A stretch of DNA of 34,507 bases. Source: an uncultured Bacilli bacterium. GTDB lineage: Bacteria; Bacillota_I; Bacilli_A; ML615J-28; CAG-698. The translations under genes and the position numbers were made by a program. Shown here piece by piece: positions 24,670 through 32,752 of this stretch. Each line of letters opens with the position of its first letter. The first letter of the stretch is position 1. The stretch spans positions 1 to 34,507 of the forward strand of contig CANQVC010000013.1 of the NCBI GenBank assembly GCA_947627195.1, in the 5' to 3' direction. The notes beneath the pieces are model-generated. The model made no database searches. It was not told the origin of the DNA and saw only the letters and a list, made by a program, of their open reading frames with translations.

Positions 24670-24698
24670 ATTCTATCACATTTTATTGAAAATTGCAA
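24670..24698 (-). promoter_or_regulatory. Promoter of rpsF-ssb-rpsR
   Basis: TTGCAA (24698-24693), 17 bases, TAGAAT (24675-24670) with a TGA extension. It defines the leader that begins near 24663. Confidence 0.75.
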
Positions 24699-24820
24699 GA
24701 TATTTCGTATTGATTGTTGATACTTTTTAAAGCTATGGTTAAGTCTTAATCAAGAATGTTTAATAATTATCAAGAATTTTATTATTTGGTAAAATTATAA
24801 TTTATTTTTTTAACAAAACT
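24699..24820. other. Gene-free region upstream of the rpsF promoter
   Basis: No gene is seen between the rpsF promoter and the ATPase terminator. The stretch is AT-rich and contains a direct repeat of ATCAAGAAT (24749-24757 and 24769-24777) with an exact 20-bp period. Confidence 0.6.
24749..24777. repeat. Direct repeat ATCAAGAAT with 20-bp period
   Basis: Two identical 9-bp copies begin 20 bases apart, that is on the same face of the helix. They lie about 50-80 bp upstream of the rpsF -35 and could be a regulator site, or chance in AT-rich DNA. Confidence 0.35.
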
Positions 24821-24855
24821 AAAAATAAAAGAATAGGTTTGTTAATATCCTATTC
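24821..24855 (-). terminator. Terminator of the P-type ATPase gene
   Basis: GAATAGG (24831-24837) pairs with CCTATTC (24849-24855), followed on the minus strand by TTTTATTTTTAG. It lies 40 bases past the ATPase stop. Confidence 0.75.
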
Positions 24856-24894
24856 CTATATTTTAAATTTGTTTAAGACTTTGATATATTAATA

Positions 24895-27642
24895 TTATAA
24901 TTTAACTTTTAATATTTTACCAATTGCTGTTTCCATTAAATTCATAACCGGATTAATTAATAAAATCATTAAAATAAGCATTAAGACATTAGCAAGTTGA
25001 ACAAGTTTATTTGCATCTTCAGCTGTTGCACCTAATGGCCATTGAATTTTCATTAAACCATTTAAGAAATCACCAAATCCTGTACCTGTGCCACAAAGAA
25101 CAATAATAACAATACTACCAATTAATGAAATGGAAAATACAATTAATTTAATCCAATTAAATGGTTTACACATACGATATAAAACTGTTAATGTTGTAGC
25201 AATTGTAACAAGCAATGCCATTGTAACATAACTTGTTAAATATTCGCCATTATTACTAAACCAACCAAATTCAGGAACAAATTTTCCACAAGCATATAAA
25301 GCTCCATGGAATAATAATACAGTTAATGCACCTGGCAAAGCTGATTTTAAGACATTAGAAATAAATCTTCCTTGTACTTTTTCTTTATTTGGTAATAAAG
25401 AAATAATTGTAGCTGGGAAACCTATAATTAATGCTTCAATTAAAAGAAGTTGGGATACTTCAAATGGGTAATTTGTTCCTAGACATAAATATAAAATTGT
25501 TAATAATATTGTAAATATTGTTTTGACTAAGAACAATGTTGATGTTCTTTGAATATTATTAATAACCCTTCTTCCTTCAGCAACTACTGCTGGCATTGAT
25601 GAAAAATTAGAATCCATCAATACAATATTAGCAATATTTCTTGTTGCTTCTGATCCTGATGCCATTGCTATTGAACAATCTGCTTCTTTTAAGGCTAAGA
25701 TATCATTTACACCATCACCTGTCATTGCAACAGTTTTTTTCTTTTCCTTAAATGCTTCAACAAGTGCCTTTTTTTGTGATGGAGTTACACGACCAAAAAT
25801 TGTATAATCAAAAGCAATTTCTTTAACTTCTTCATCTGTTAATCCTTCTAAACTTACATATCTATTAGCATTTGGTATACCAACACGACTTGCTATTTCT
25901 GATACTGTTAAAGGATTGTCACCTGATATAACTCTAACTTCAACATCATTGTTTCTAAAAAATTCAATTGTTTCATATGCTTCATCACGGATATGATCTT
26001 GTATAACAATTAAGCCAATAGGTTTAACATTTTTAGGAATTGTTTCTCCCTTTAATGGACTTGATGTATGACCAAGAGCTAAAACACGACAAGCTTGAGC
26101 AGCAAAACGATCTACTTTTGATTTAACTTTATCATAATTATCAATTAAAACAAATTCTGGTGCACCTAAATAAAATGTTCCAGCATTTTCAAATGTTACA
26201 GCACTAAACTTTCTTTTAGATGAAAATGGTACAGTTTGAATTGGTTTTAATACTTTATTAACATCAAAGAATCTAATAAGTGCTTCACTTGTAGCATTGG
26301 TATCATCAAATGAATTCATCATTGAACCAACAATTTCTCGTATTGTATAATCAGTTGTATTTTTAACTTCTAAGCAATCAACAACGCGCATTGTTCCATC
26401 AGTAATTGTACCTGTTTTATCTAAACATAAAATATCGACTCTTGCTAACATTTCAATACAATAAAGTTGTTGAATTGATGTATTATTTTTCTTTCCAAGT
26501 CGATATACACCAAAACTTAAAGCAATTGTTGTTAGTAAGAATAATCCTGATGGAATCATACCAATTATAGATCCAGCAACTGTTGGCATATATTTATGGA
26601 ATTTTTCATAAAGACCTAAATCTGGACTTTGGGCAAATGCACGCCAGAATAAAACAGCAGCAAGTGGTACAATTAATATACCAATAATACGAATAATCCA
26701 ATTTAATGTTTTTAATAATTCGGAACGATTTTCTTTTTGTTGTTTTGCTTCTGTTGCTAATTTTTCAATGTAATTATCTTTACCAACATTTTCAACTCTT
26801 GCATAACAAGATCCACTTGTAACATAACTTCCTGAATATAACAAATCACCAACGTTTTTCACAATAGCATCTGATTCACCAGTAATCATTGATTCATTTA
26901 CTTCCACAGATCCATCACAAACAATACTATCTGTTACTATTTGTTTTCCTGTTGTAAATTGAATAATATCATCTAATACAATTTCACCAGTTGTAATTTC
27001 TTTTTGTTCACCATCACGAACTACTATTGCTCTTGGTGCTGATACTAAAGATAATTTTTCAATCATTTTTTTAGCTCTTAATTCTTGAACAATTCCTAAA
27101 ACTAAGTTAGGAATAATAACTGCTAAGAATGTTAAATTAGTCCAACTACGAGCAATGCATAATAAAACAGTGATAATTAAATATAACATGTTAAAGAATG
27201 TGAAAACATTGCCACGAACTATTTGCCATGTTGTTTTTGTTGTTTTAATATTGTTAATATTACAATATCCATGGGCTATTCTTTGTTGAGCTTCTTGTTC
27301 AGATAAACCTATATGAAAATCAATATCTTTTAATCTTTTAAATTCATATGGTGCAGTAGGATCAATTGATATTGTTTGATTTTCATCATTTGCGTTTACA
27401 TTTGTATCAACTTCAACTTGTTCATTTGTATTAATATTATCTAAAACTAATGCATTATTATTTTCTTTTGTTTTCTTTTTTGGTTGTATCTCTTCTACAT
27501 TTTTACTTGGGGTTAAATTATTTGTTTGAACATTATTTTGTTTTACTTCAGTTTTTTCTTTTTTTGTTGTATCTTTTGTAATTGTATTATCAACTGTTGA
27601 TTCAACCTTTTTACGCGGTTTTTTCTTTATTTGTTCATTCAT
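24895..27642 (-). CDS. Cation-translocating P-type ATPase
   Basis: This membrane pump uses an aspartyl-phosphate cycle to move cations. The 915 residues from my start include a Lys/Asn/Thr-rich disordered N-terminus (about 1-95), a cation-ATPase N-domain, the actuator motif TGES (about 255-258), the phosphorylation motif DKTGTITDG (Asp408), and the hinge TGDGVNDILALKEAD. The C-terminal membrane helices follow. The intramembrane P-x-GL motif reads IPSGL rather than IPEGL, as in a branch of poorly characterised Bacillota ATPases, so the ion cannot be assigned. I start at the ATG ending at 27642 with GGTGG upstream; an earlier TTG frame start (27708) overlaps the promoter at 27680-27708. It is 80 bp after the patatin gene. 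Confidence 0.9.
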   Translation of the reverse strand: MNEQIKKKPRKKVESTVDNTITKDTTKKEKTEVKQNNVQTNNLTPSKNVEEIQPKKKTKENNNALVLDNINTNEQVEVDTNVNANDENQTISIDPTAPYEFKRLKDIDFHIGLSEQEAQQRIAHGYCNINNIKTTKTTWQIVRGNVFTFFNMLYLIITVLLCIARSWTNLTFLAVIIPNLVLGIVQELRAKKMIEKLSLVSAPRAIVVRDGEQKEITTGEIVLDDIIQFTTGKQIVTDSIVCDGSVEVNESMITGESDAIVKNVGDLLYSGSYVTSGSCYARVENVGKDNYIEKLATEAKQQKENRSELLKTLNWIIRIIGILIVPLAAVLFWRAFAQSPDLGLYEKFHKYMPTVAGSIIGMIPSGLFLLTTIALSFGVYRLGKKNNTSIQQLYCIEMLARVDILCLDKTGTITDGTMRVVDCLEVKNTTDYTIREIVGSMMNSFDDTNATSEALIRFFDVNKVLKPIQTVPFSSKRKFSAVTFENAGTFYLGAPEFVLIDNYDKVKSKVDRFAAQACRVLALGHTSSPLKGETIPKNVKPIGLIVIQDHIRDEAYETIEFFRNNDVEVRVISGDNPLTVSEIASRVGIPNANRYVSLEGLTDEEVKEIAFDYTIFGRVTPSQKKALVEAFKEKKKTVAMTGDGVNDILALKEADCSIAMASGSEATRNIANIVLMDSNFSSMPAVVAEGRRVINNIQRTSTLFLVKTIFTILLTILYLCLGTNYPFEVSQLLLIEALIIGFPATIISLLPNKEKVQGRFISNVLKSALPGALTVLLFHGALYACGKFVPEFGWFSNNGEYLTSYVTMALLVTIATTLTVLYRMCKPFNWIKLIVFSISLIGSIVIIVLCGTGTGFGDFLNGLMKIQWPLGATAEDANKLVQLANVLMLILMILLINPVMNLMETAIGKILKVKL

Positions 27643-27679
27643 AGTTCTACCACCCTCTAGTAAAATAGAAATTTGTTTA

Positions 27680-27708
27680 ATTTTACCACGTTTTCTCTTT
27701 TTCTTCAA
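27680..27708 (-). promoter_or_regulatory. Promoter of the P-type ATPase gene
   Basis: TTGAAG (27708-27703), 17 bases, TAAAAT (27685-27680) with a TGG extension. It overlaps the open frame upstream of the ATPase and supports the start at 27642. Confidence 0.55.
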
Positions 27709-27722
27709 GCATTATTTTAATT

Positions 27723-28547
27723 TTAGTCATTGTTTAGATATTTTAAATAATTTAAATGATAATTTTTAATAGCAGTATAACCACGATTATATAACAAATA
27801 TCTTTTTTTCAATCCTTTAGAAAAATCTATTGCTTTAAATTCTTTGGTATCAATTTTCACAACATTTTCATGATGAATATTTGCATCATTAAAACTTTTA
27901 TGAGATTTAAATATTTTCTTTTTTATGTAATTTTCAAAATGATTTTCATTTGTAACTTGCAATGCTAATGATGATGGATAACACCATATGGGAAAATTAT
28001 CACTAATTCCACCATCTAAAAATACATAACCATTTATATTATAAGGTTCATAAACTAATGGTAAACATGCACTCATACAAGCTGCTTTTGCAATTTGAAA
28101 ATCATCAGGATCAATCCCAATTAAACTTAAATCATGGGGTAAAACAAATATTTTTCGTAATTTTAAACATGTTGTTATAAATATTACTTTATAATTATTT
28201 CCTACTTTAAAGTCAGAAAAATATCTTTTATTTTTCATTATTAATAAATTATCTAAATATTTTTCTAATTGATTCATTGAATATAAACCTTTATTATATA
28301 GCATTGAACGAACTTTATTTTCTTTTTTAGGAGGCAGTAAAATAGATAATGGTAAATGATTGATAATATCTTCTAATTCATATGAATCATATCCTGCTGC
28401 TATCAATGATGAAATAATTGCTCCGACACTTGTTCCAGCAACATTACCTATTTTTATATTTTGTTCATCTAAATATCTTAATGCACCAATATAGGATAAT
28501 CCTTTTATTCCTCCACCTTGAAAAATAATATTAAGTGGTTTATTCAT
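27723..28547 (-). CDS. Patatin-like phospholipase
   Basis: Patatin-like proteins are lipid acyl hydrolases with a Ser-Asp dyad. The 274 residues contain the oxyanion loop QGGGIKGL (10-17), the nucleophile elbow GTSVG with Ser40, and the DGG motif with catalytic Asp178 (VFLDGGISDNFP). No signal peptide is visible, so it should be cytoplasmic or membrane-associated, perhaps in phospholipid turnover. The length is close to the RssA/YchK-type family. The ATG has TAGGTG six bases upstream. A TATAAT (28568-28563) lies before it with no convincing -35. The ATPase follows from its own promoter. The physiological lipid is unknown. Confidence 0.9.
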   Translation of the reverse strand: MNKPLNIIFQGGGIKGLSYIGALRYLDEQNIKIGNVAGTSVGAIISSLIAAGYDSYELEDIINHLPLSILLPPKKENKVRSMLYNKGLYSMNQLEKYLDNLLIMKNKRYFSDFKVGNNYKVIFITTCLKLRKIFVLPHDLSLIGIDPDDFQIAKAACMSACLPLVYEPYNINGYVFLDGGISDNFPIWCYPSSLALQVTNENHFENYIKKKIFKSHKSFNDANIHHENVVKIDTKEFKAIDFSKGLKKRYLLYNRGYTAIKNYHLNYLKYLNND

Positions 28548-28642
28548 TTTTTCACCTATTAAATTATAATCATTATGTAAAAATAAAGAACAAAAAATAA
28601 GTAATTATTATCTTAATATTATTATAAATTGTATTTTTTCCA

Positions 28643-28678
28643 AAATAAAAAACATACTGATGATTTTATCAGTAGTGT
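28643..28678 (-). terminator. Terminator of the pepV-trmB-M42-DJ-1 operon
   Basis: ACATACTGAT (28652-28661) pairs with ATCAGTA-G-TGT (28668-28678), one bulge, followed by TTTTTTATTTT on the minus strand. Confidence 0.75.
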
Positions 28679-28696
28679 TTTTATTAAATTTTATAT

Positions 28697-29242
28697 TTAA
28701 ATTTCCCCACGAATTTGTTTATATATTTTATCTCTTTGCGCTTTTCCTTGAACAATTTCAATAATTTGTAAGGCAAAATCAATTGAATAATACATTGATT
28801 TTGCGGTAATAAATGGTAATGATACCACTACTCCTTCATGAGTATTAATGCCTTCTTTGATGCTTTCATCACATCCTGGAAAACATGTATATTGATGATT
28901 TTTAAAATAGCCTCTTTTGCCAATTAATAATGGTGCTGCACATATGCTACAAATCATTTTATTTTGAGAAAGAAATTTATCGATTAAATCATCAATTCTT
29001 TTATCTTTATCTAATGTTTCTTTTACGGCTCTTCCTCCAGGAATAATTAGAAAATCATAATTATTTATATCAACTTCATTAAGTAAAATATTTAAGGATA
29101 AATGATGTCCTGATTGGGTTATGATGTTTTTTTGATCTAAGCCACAACAAACTACTTCTATACCACTTCTTTTTAAAACATCAACTGTTGCTAATCCTTC
29201 AACATCTTCAAAACCATTTGTCATTATTATTAATGCTTTCAT
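28697..29242 (-). CDS. DJ-1/PfpI (ThiJ) family protein
   Basis: The 181-residue product is a DJ-1/ThiJ-type flavodoxin-like protein. It has the N-terminal strand ALIIMTNGFEDVEGLA with the conserved Glu, the PGGRAVKETL loop, and the nucleophile elbow SICAAPLLIG whose Cys is the reactive residue. This matches the DJ-1 branch (YajL-like) rather than PfpI proteases. Reported roles include protection from oxidative and glyoxal damage; the exact activity is not settled. It starts one base after the M42 peptidase stop and is last in the pepV-trmB-M42-DJ-1 operon. Confidence 0.9.
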   Translation of the reverse strand: MKALIIMTNGFEDVEGLATVDVLKRSGIEVVCCGLDQKNIITQSGHHLSLNILLNEVDINNYDFLIIPGGRAVKETLDKDKRIDDLIDKFLSQNKMICSICAAPLLIGKRGYFKNHQYTCFPGCDESIKEGINTHEGVVVSLPFITAKSMYYSIDFALQIIEIVQGKAQRDKIYKQIRGEI

Positions 29243-29243
29243 T

Positions 29244-30308
29244 TTATAATTCCTCTTTTAATTGTTTTAATTTTTCATTATCAAATGTTTTGATAATCTC
29301 TAAAGCCATATCTTTAACTGCTTTAATATCATCAACATGAATCATAGATGCTGTTGTATGAATGTATCTTCCTGGTAGACCTAATGTTGAAGAAAAAATA
29401 CCTTTTCCCGCAAATTGAGCATTAGCTGCATCTGTTGCTCCCATTGATAAAAATAACTGATGAGGTATATTCTTTTCTTCAGAAATTTCTAAGAAATATT
29501 TATGTAATGGAGCACTCATTATACATTTAGGATCATAAAATCTAACTAAAAATCCTTTACCTAAACTACATGACGATTTTCCTTGCTCTTTCATAAAATC
29601 AGTTGCTGGTGAAACATCAATAGTAATGAATAAATCTGGTTGAATCATTTGTGATGCAACAACTGCTCCTCTTAATCCTACTTCTTCTTGAACAGTAGCT
29701 CCACATATAACAGTATTTGGATGATTAATATTTTGTAATTCTTTCATTATCTCTAGACACATGCCAACGCCAAATCGATCATCCCAAGCTTTTGATACAA
29801 GTTTTTTCTTATCTTCTGTTTCATAAAACATATTGCAAGATACAACTTGTTGTCCGATGCGAACACCCATTTTTATGGCATGTTCTTTAGAATCAGCACC
29901 AATATCTAACACTAAATCATCCATACTAATTGGTTTCTTTTCCCTACCTCTTGTTAGATGAGGAGGTATAGCTCCTATAATACCTTTAATGGTTTTATTT
30001 TCATTTATAACAATTTCCATATTTTGTGATAAATATACTTCAGGATTAATACCACCAATAGGATGCAATTCAATCATTCCTTGTTTGGTTATACCAACAA
30101 CCATGAATCCAACTTCATCCATGTGTCCACAAAACATTATTGTTGGTCCATTTCCTTTTTTTATTCCAAAAACTCCTCCTAATTTATCTTGAACAATTTC
30201 ATCACTATATTGTTCTAAATAAGAACGGACAAATCTTTTTATATTGGATTCATGACCAGCAATACCATTCATATTTACTAATTTTTCATATAATTCATAT
30301 TTTTCCAT
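29244..30308 (-). CDS. M42 family metallopeptidase (glutamyl aminopeptidase type)
   Basis: M42 enzymes are dodecameric, two-metal cytosolic aminopeptidases of peptide turnover. The 354-residue protein keeps the metal and catalytic residues: His62 and Asp64 in CGHMDEVGF, Asp176 in KAWDDRFG, the catalytic pair Glu208-Glu209 in VQEEVGLRGA, Asp231 in TIDVSPATD, and His317 in GRYIHTTAS. It overlaps the 3' end of trmB by 14 bases. Related genes (ytoP) lie near trmB in Bacillus. PepA, FrvX and YsdC are relatives, and the side-chain preference cannot be fixed from sequence. Confidence 0.93.
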   Translation of the reverse strand: MEKYELYEKLVNMNGIAGHESNIKRFVRSYLEQYSDEIVQDKLGGVFGIKKGNGPTIMFCGHMDEVGFMVVGITKQGMIELHPIGGINPEVYLSQNMEIVINENKTIKGIIGAIPPHLTRGREKKPISMDDLVLDIGADSKEHAIKMGVRIGQQVVSCNMFYETEDKKKLVSKAWDDRFGVGMCLEIMKELQNINHPNTVICGATVQEEVGLRGAVVASQMIQPDLFITIDVSPATDFMKEQGKSSCSLGKGFLVRFYDPKCIMSAPLHKYFLEISEEKNIPHQLFLSMGATDAANAQFAGKGIFSSTLGLPGRYIHTTASMIHVDDIKAVKDMALEIIKTFDNEKLKQLKEEL

Positions 30309-30933
30309 TTTTTACCTCAATATAATAAATTGGATTTCCTTTTTGAACAAATCTATCTTCATATTCTGTTGTTACAATATCTTCTTTATCTTCATGTAAA
30401 TTAAGACTAAGATTTTCTATTTTAAATCCTTTATCAACAAATTCAATTAAACTATATTCAAATAAATGACGATTATCAGTTTTCATTTCAATTGATGAAT
30501 TATTATTTAATATTTTATGATATAAATCTAACATTTTAGGAAATGTTAATCTTCTTTTTGTATGACGTGTTTTTTGCCACGGATCACTAAAATTTAAATA
30601 AATTTTATTTATTTCATTTTCTTGAAAATATTGATCTAATAATAAAGCATCAACTGGTAAAAATCGAATATTAGTAATGTCATTTGTTATTTTCTCAATT
30701 GCTCTAATTAAAACACTTTTTTCTTTTTCTAACCCTAGATAATTAATATTAGGATTTCTTTTAGCTAATTCAATTAAGAATTTTCCTTTTCCCATACCTA
30801 TTTCTAAAGCAATGGGATTATTATTATGAAATGCTTCATGCCATTTTCCTTTATATCCTTCAGGATTAAATAAAACAATATCATTATGTTCCAAAAGAAT
30901 TTCTTCAGCGTTTTTAACTTTTCTTAATCTCAT
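30295..30933 (-). CDS. trmB: tRNA (guanine-N7-)-methyltransferase
   Basis: TrmB methylates G46 in the variable loop of tRNAs using SAM. The 212-residue product is standard length. It has the SAM-binding motif LEIGMGKGKFLIELA, NYLGLEKE, and the signature LNFSDPWQKTRHTKRRLTFP region that contains the catalytic Asp. The C-terminus includes TEYEDRFVQKGNPIYYIE. It begins one base after the pepV stop and overlaps the M42 gene, so the four genes form one tight translational unit. Confidence 0.97.
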   Translation of the reverse strand: MRLRKVKNAEEILLEHNDIVLFNPEGYKGKWHEAFHNNNPIALEIGMGKGKFLIELAKRNPNINYLGLEKEKSVLIRAIEKITNDITNIRFLPVDALLLDQYFQENEINKIYLNFSDPWQKTRHTKRRLTFPKMLDLYHKILNNNSSIEMKTDNRHLFEYSLIEFVDKGFKIENLSLNLHEDKEDIVTTEYEDRFVQKGNPIYYIEVKNGKI

Positions 30934-30934
30934 T

Positions 30935-32284
30935 TTATTTTCCTAACTCTAAAATTGCACTAGCATAAATAGCCATAGACTTTAAAAAATCAGATATAAT
31001 TAAATATTCATTTACTTGATGGACAACATCTTCTCTATTAGGAAACATTGGTCCAAAAGCTACAGCTTTTTTTAAAGATCTAGCATATGTTCCTCCACCT
31101 ATTGTCATCATAGGTGTTTCATTATCATTTGTATATTGTTTATATGCTTGATGTAAAATAGCAACATTAGGATCATCAGGATTAATATAATGTGGTTTAC
31201 TATCACTTAATACTTCTACTTCTATATTATATTCTTTAGCTAATTTTTTTATTTTTTCGATATTATCATGACTATCCCAATTAGTTGGATAACGTAGATT
31301 AATACCAATTTTTCCTTTTGTTCTTTCTAAAGAAAAGACCGCTATATTCATCGTTAATTCTTTCATTTCAGGATCATATGAATCAATTCCTAAATCTTTA
31401 CCACGATTATTTAATAAATATTTTTCTGTAAATTTTAATAAAGGATTATTAAATAATTTATTACATAATAACGATAATAATAATGCAGCATTTTCACCTT
31501 TTTCAGGTTGCATTGCATGAGCTCTTTTACCATATATTATGAAATGTTGATCATTTAATTTTTCACCACGTAAATTATTTTCTTTTAGGAAATTGGAAAA
31601 TAATTCGGATGACTTATTTTGTTTTAAAATTACTTCAGCTTTTTCTGGTACAACATTATATCGATCTCCAGCTTTAAATGATATCATGTCACTTTCTTCA
31701 TAATTTGCTTTTAAATCAAATGATAAAATTCCTTTTTCACCATAAATAAGAGGAAAATCAGCATCAGGAGAATATGCAAAATCAGGCATTTTTTCAACTT
31801 CTAAATAACGTTTAATACCTCTTGATGATGTTTCTTCATCAGTTCCTAAAATTAAGCGAATTCTTTTATTTAATTTAATGCCTAAATCTTTAATTGCTTT
31901 CATTGCATAAAGGCTACTAATAACTGCCCCTTTATCATCTAATGCTCCTCTTGCATATAATTTATCATCGACTATTGTTGCATCAAATGGGGGATATTTC
32001 CAACCATCTCCTGCTGGAACAACATCTAAATGAGCTAAAATACCAATTATCTCATCACCTTCACCATATTCAATATGTCCAGCAATGTTATCAATATTTT
32101 TAACTTTAAATCCCATTTTTTTACCTAAATCTAATACATAATTTAATGCTTCAACTAAATTTTTACCAAATGGTGCATCTTTGACTTCAGGTTGTTCAAC
32201 TAATACTGTATTAATACGTAACAACCCTTTTAAATCTTTCAACATTTCTTCTTTATGTTCATTTGCATATTTTTCAAAATTCAT
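30935..32284 (-). CDS. pepV: Dipeptidase PepV
   Basis: PepV is an M20-family zinc dipeptidase that releases amino acids from a wide range of dipeptides. The 449 residues carry the catalytic domain: metal ligand His85 and Asp87 in ILAHLDVVPAGDGW, Asp116 in ARGALDDKGA and the catalytic Glu150-Glu151 in TDEETSSRGI. A lid domain follows, and the metal histidine is at the C-terminus in DVVHQVNEY. The ATG has AAGGAGTAATAACA. A good extended -10 promoter (32308-32336) drives it, and sspI is transcribed divergently. It is first in pepV-trmB-M42-DJ-1. Confidence 0.95.
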   Translation of the reverse strand: MNFEKYANEHKEEMLKDLKGLLRINTVLVEQPEVKDAPFGKNLVEALNYVLDLGKKMGFKVKNIDNIAGHIEYGEGDEIIGILAHLDVVPAGDGWKYPPFDATIVDDKLYARGALDDKGAVISSLYAMKAIKDLGIKLNKRIRLILGTDEETSSRGIKRYLEVEKMPDFAYSPDADFPLIYGEKGILSFDLKANYEESDMISFKAGDRYNVVPEKAEVILKQNKSSELFSNFLKENNLRGEKLNDQHFIIYGKRAHAMQPEKGENAALLLSLLCNKLFNNPLLKFTEKYLLNNRGKDLGIDSYDPEMKELTMNIAVFSLERTKGKIGINLRYPTNWDSHDNIEKIKKLAKEYNIEVEVLSDSKPHYINPDDPNVAILHQAYKQYTNDNETPMMTIGGGTYARSLKKAVAFGPMFPNREDVVHQVNEYLIISDFLKSMAIYASAILELGK

Positions 32285-32307
32285 TGTTATTACTCCTTAC
32301 TATTTTT

Positions 32308-32336
32308 ATTTTACCATATTTTAACCAATTTGTCAT
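32308..32336 (-). promoter_or_regulatory. Promoter of the pepV operon
   Basis: ATGACA (32336-32331), 17 bases, TAAAAT (32313-32308) with a TGG extension: five of six matches in each hexamer, 24 bases before the pepV ATG. Confidence 0.7.
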
Positions 32337-32376
32337 TGATTATGTTTGATTTATTTTATTTTTCTTTATTTCTTAA

Positions 32377-32406
32377 TGTATAAATATTAATTTAAATGGT
32401 TAAAAT
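32377..32406 (+). promoter_or_regulatory. Candidate forespore (sigma G/F-type) promoter of sspI
   Basis: TGTATA (32377-32382), 15 bases, GGTTAAAAT (32398-32406). Both elements fit the sigma F/G patterns WGYATA and GGnnAnAnT. The expected start is a few bases before the AGGAGG of sspI. Confidence 0.55.
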
Positions 32407-32435
32407 AATTTTATAGGAGGAATATAAATATTATT

Positions 32436-32639
32436 ATGAATGATATTAGTATTAGAAATGCTGTACAAAATAATTTAAAGGGGTTAGATGCTTCTTCAAT
32501 TCGTTCAACAATCGAAGATGCAATTAATTTAAATGAAGATAAAGTTTTACCAGGTCTTGGTGTAATGTTTGAATCATTATGGAAAAAAGCAACTGAACAA
32601 GATAAACAAGTTATTATTAATTATTTAATAACAAAATAA
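32436..32639 (+). CDS. sspI: Small acid-soluble spore protein I
   Basis: SspI is a minor forespore protein of the SASP-I family; such proteins accumulate in the spore core. The 67-residue product lines up with B. subtilis SspI through LRNAV-like ISIRNAVQNNLKG, then the near-identical KVLPGLGVMFESLWKKA block (LPGLGV-x-FE-x-WK). The AGGAGG (32415-32420) is 15 bases from the ATG, unusually far; an in-frame ATT at 32430 would have 9-base spacing. The gene is monocistronic between a forespore-type promoter and a strong terminator, and diverges from pepV. Together with gpr and spoIIR it shows that the organism forms, or recently formed, endospores. Confidence 0.92.
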   Translation: MNDISIRNAVQNNLKGLDASSIRSTIEDAINLNEDKVLPGLGVMFESLWKKATEQDKQVIINYLITK

Positions 32640-32642
32640 CAT

Positions 32643-32686
32643 AAAGGGCTATATTCTTATTAATACAAATAGATATAGCCCTTTTT
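32643..32686 (+). terminator. Terminator of sspI (also usable from the other side)
   Basis: AAAGGGCTATAT (32643-32654) pairs with ATATAGCCCTTT (32673-32684), a perfect 12-bp stem followed by T residues on the plus strand. The loop is long (18 nt). Confidence 0.85.
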
Positions 32687-32752
32687 TAATTGTTTTGGTA
32701 AACTTACATTATTTTGCTTGTGAAAGTAATTTGCTATTTTTTTTGTTTCAAT

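Noticed and set aside
27643-27708. N-terminal extension of the P-type ATPase from a TTG
   Set aside because: It contains a TTGAAG-17-TAAAAT promoter, while the ATG at 27642 has a GGTGG site.
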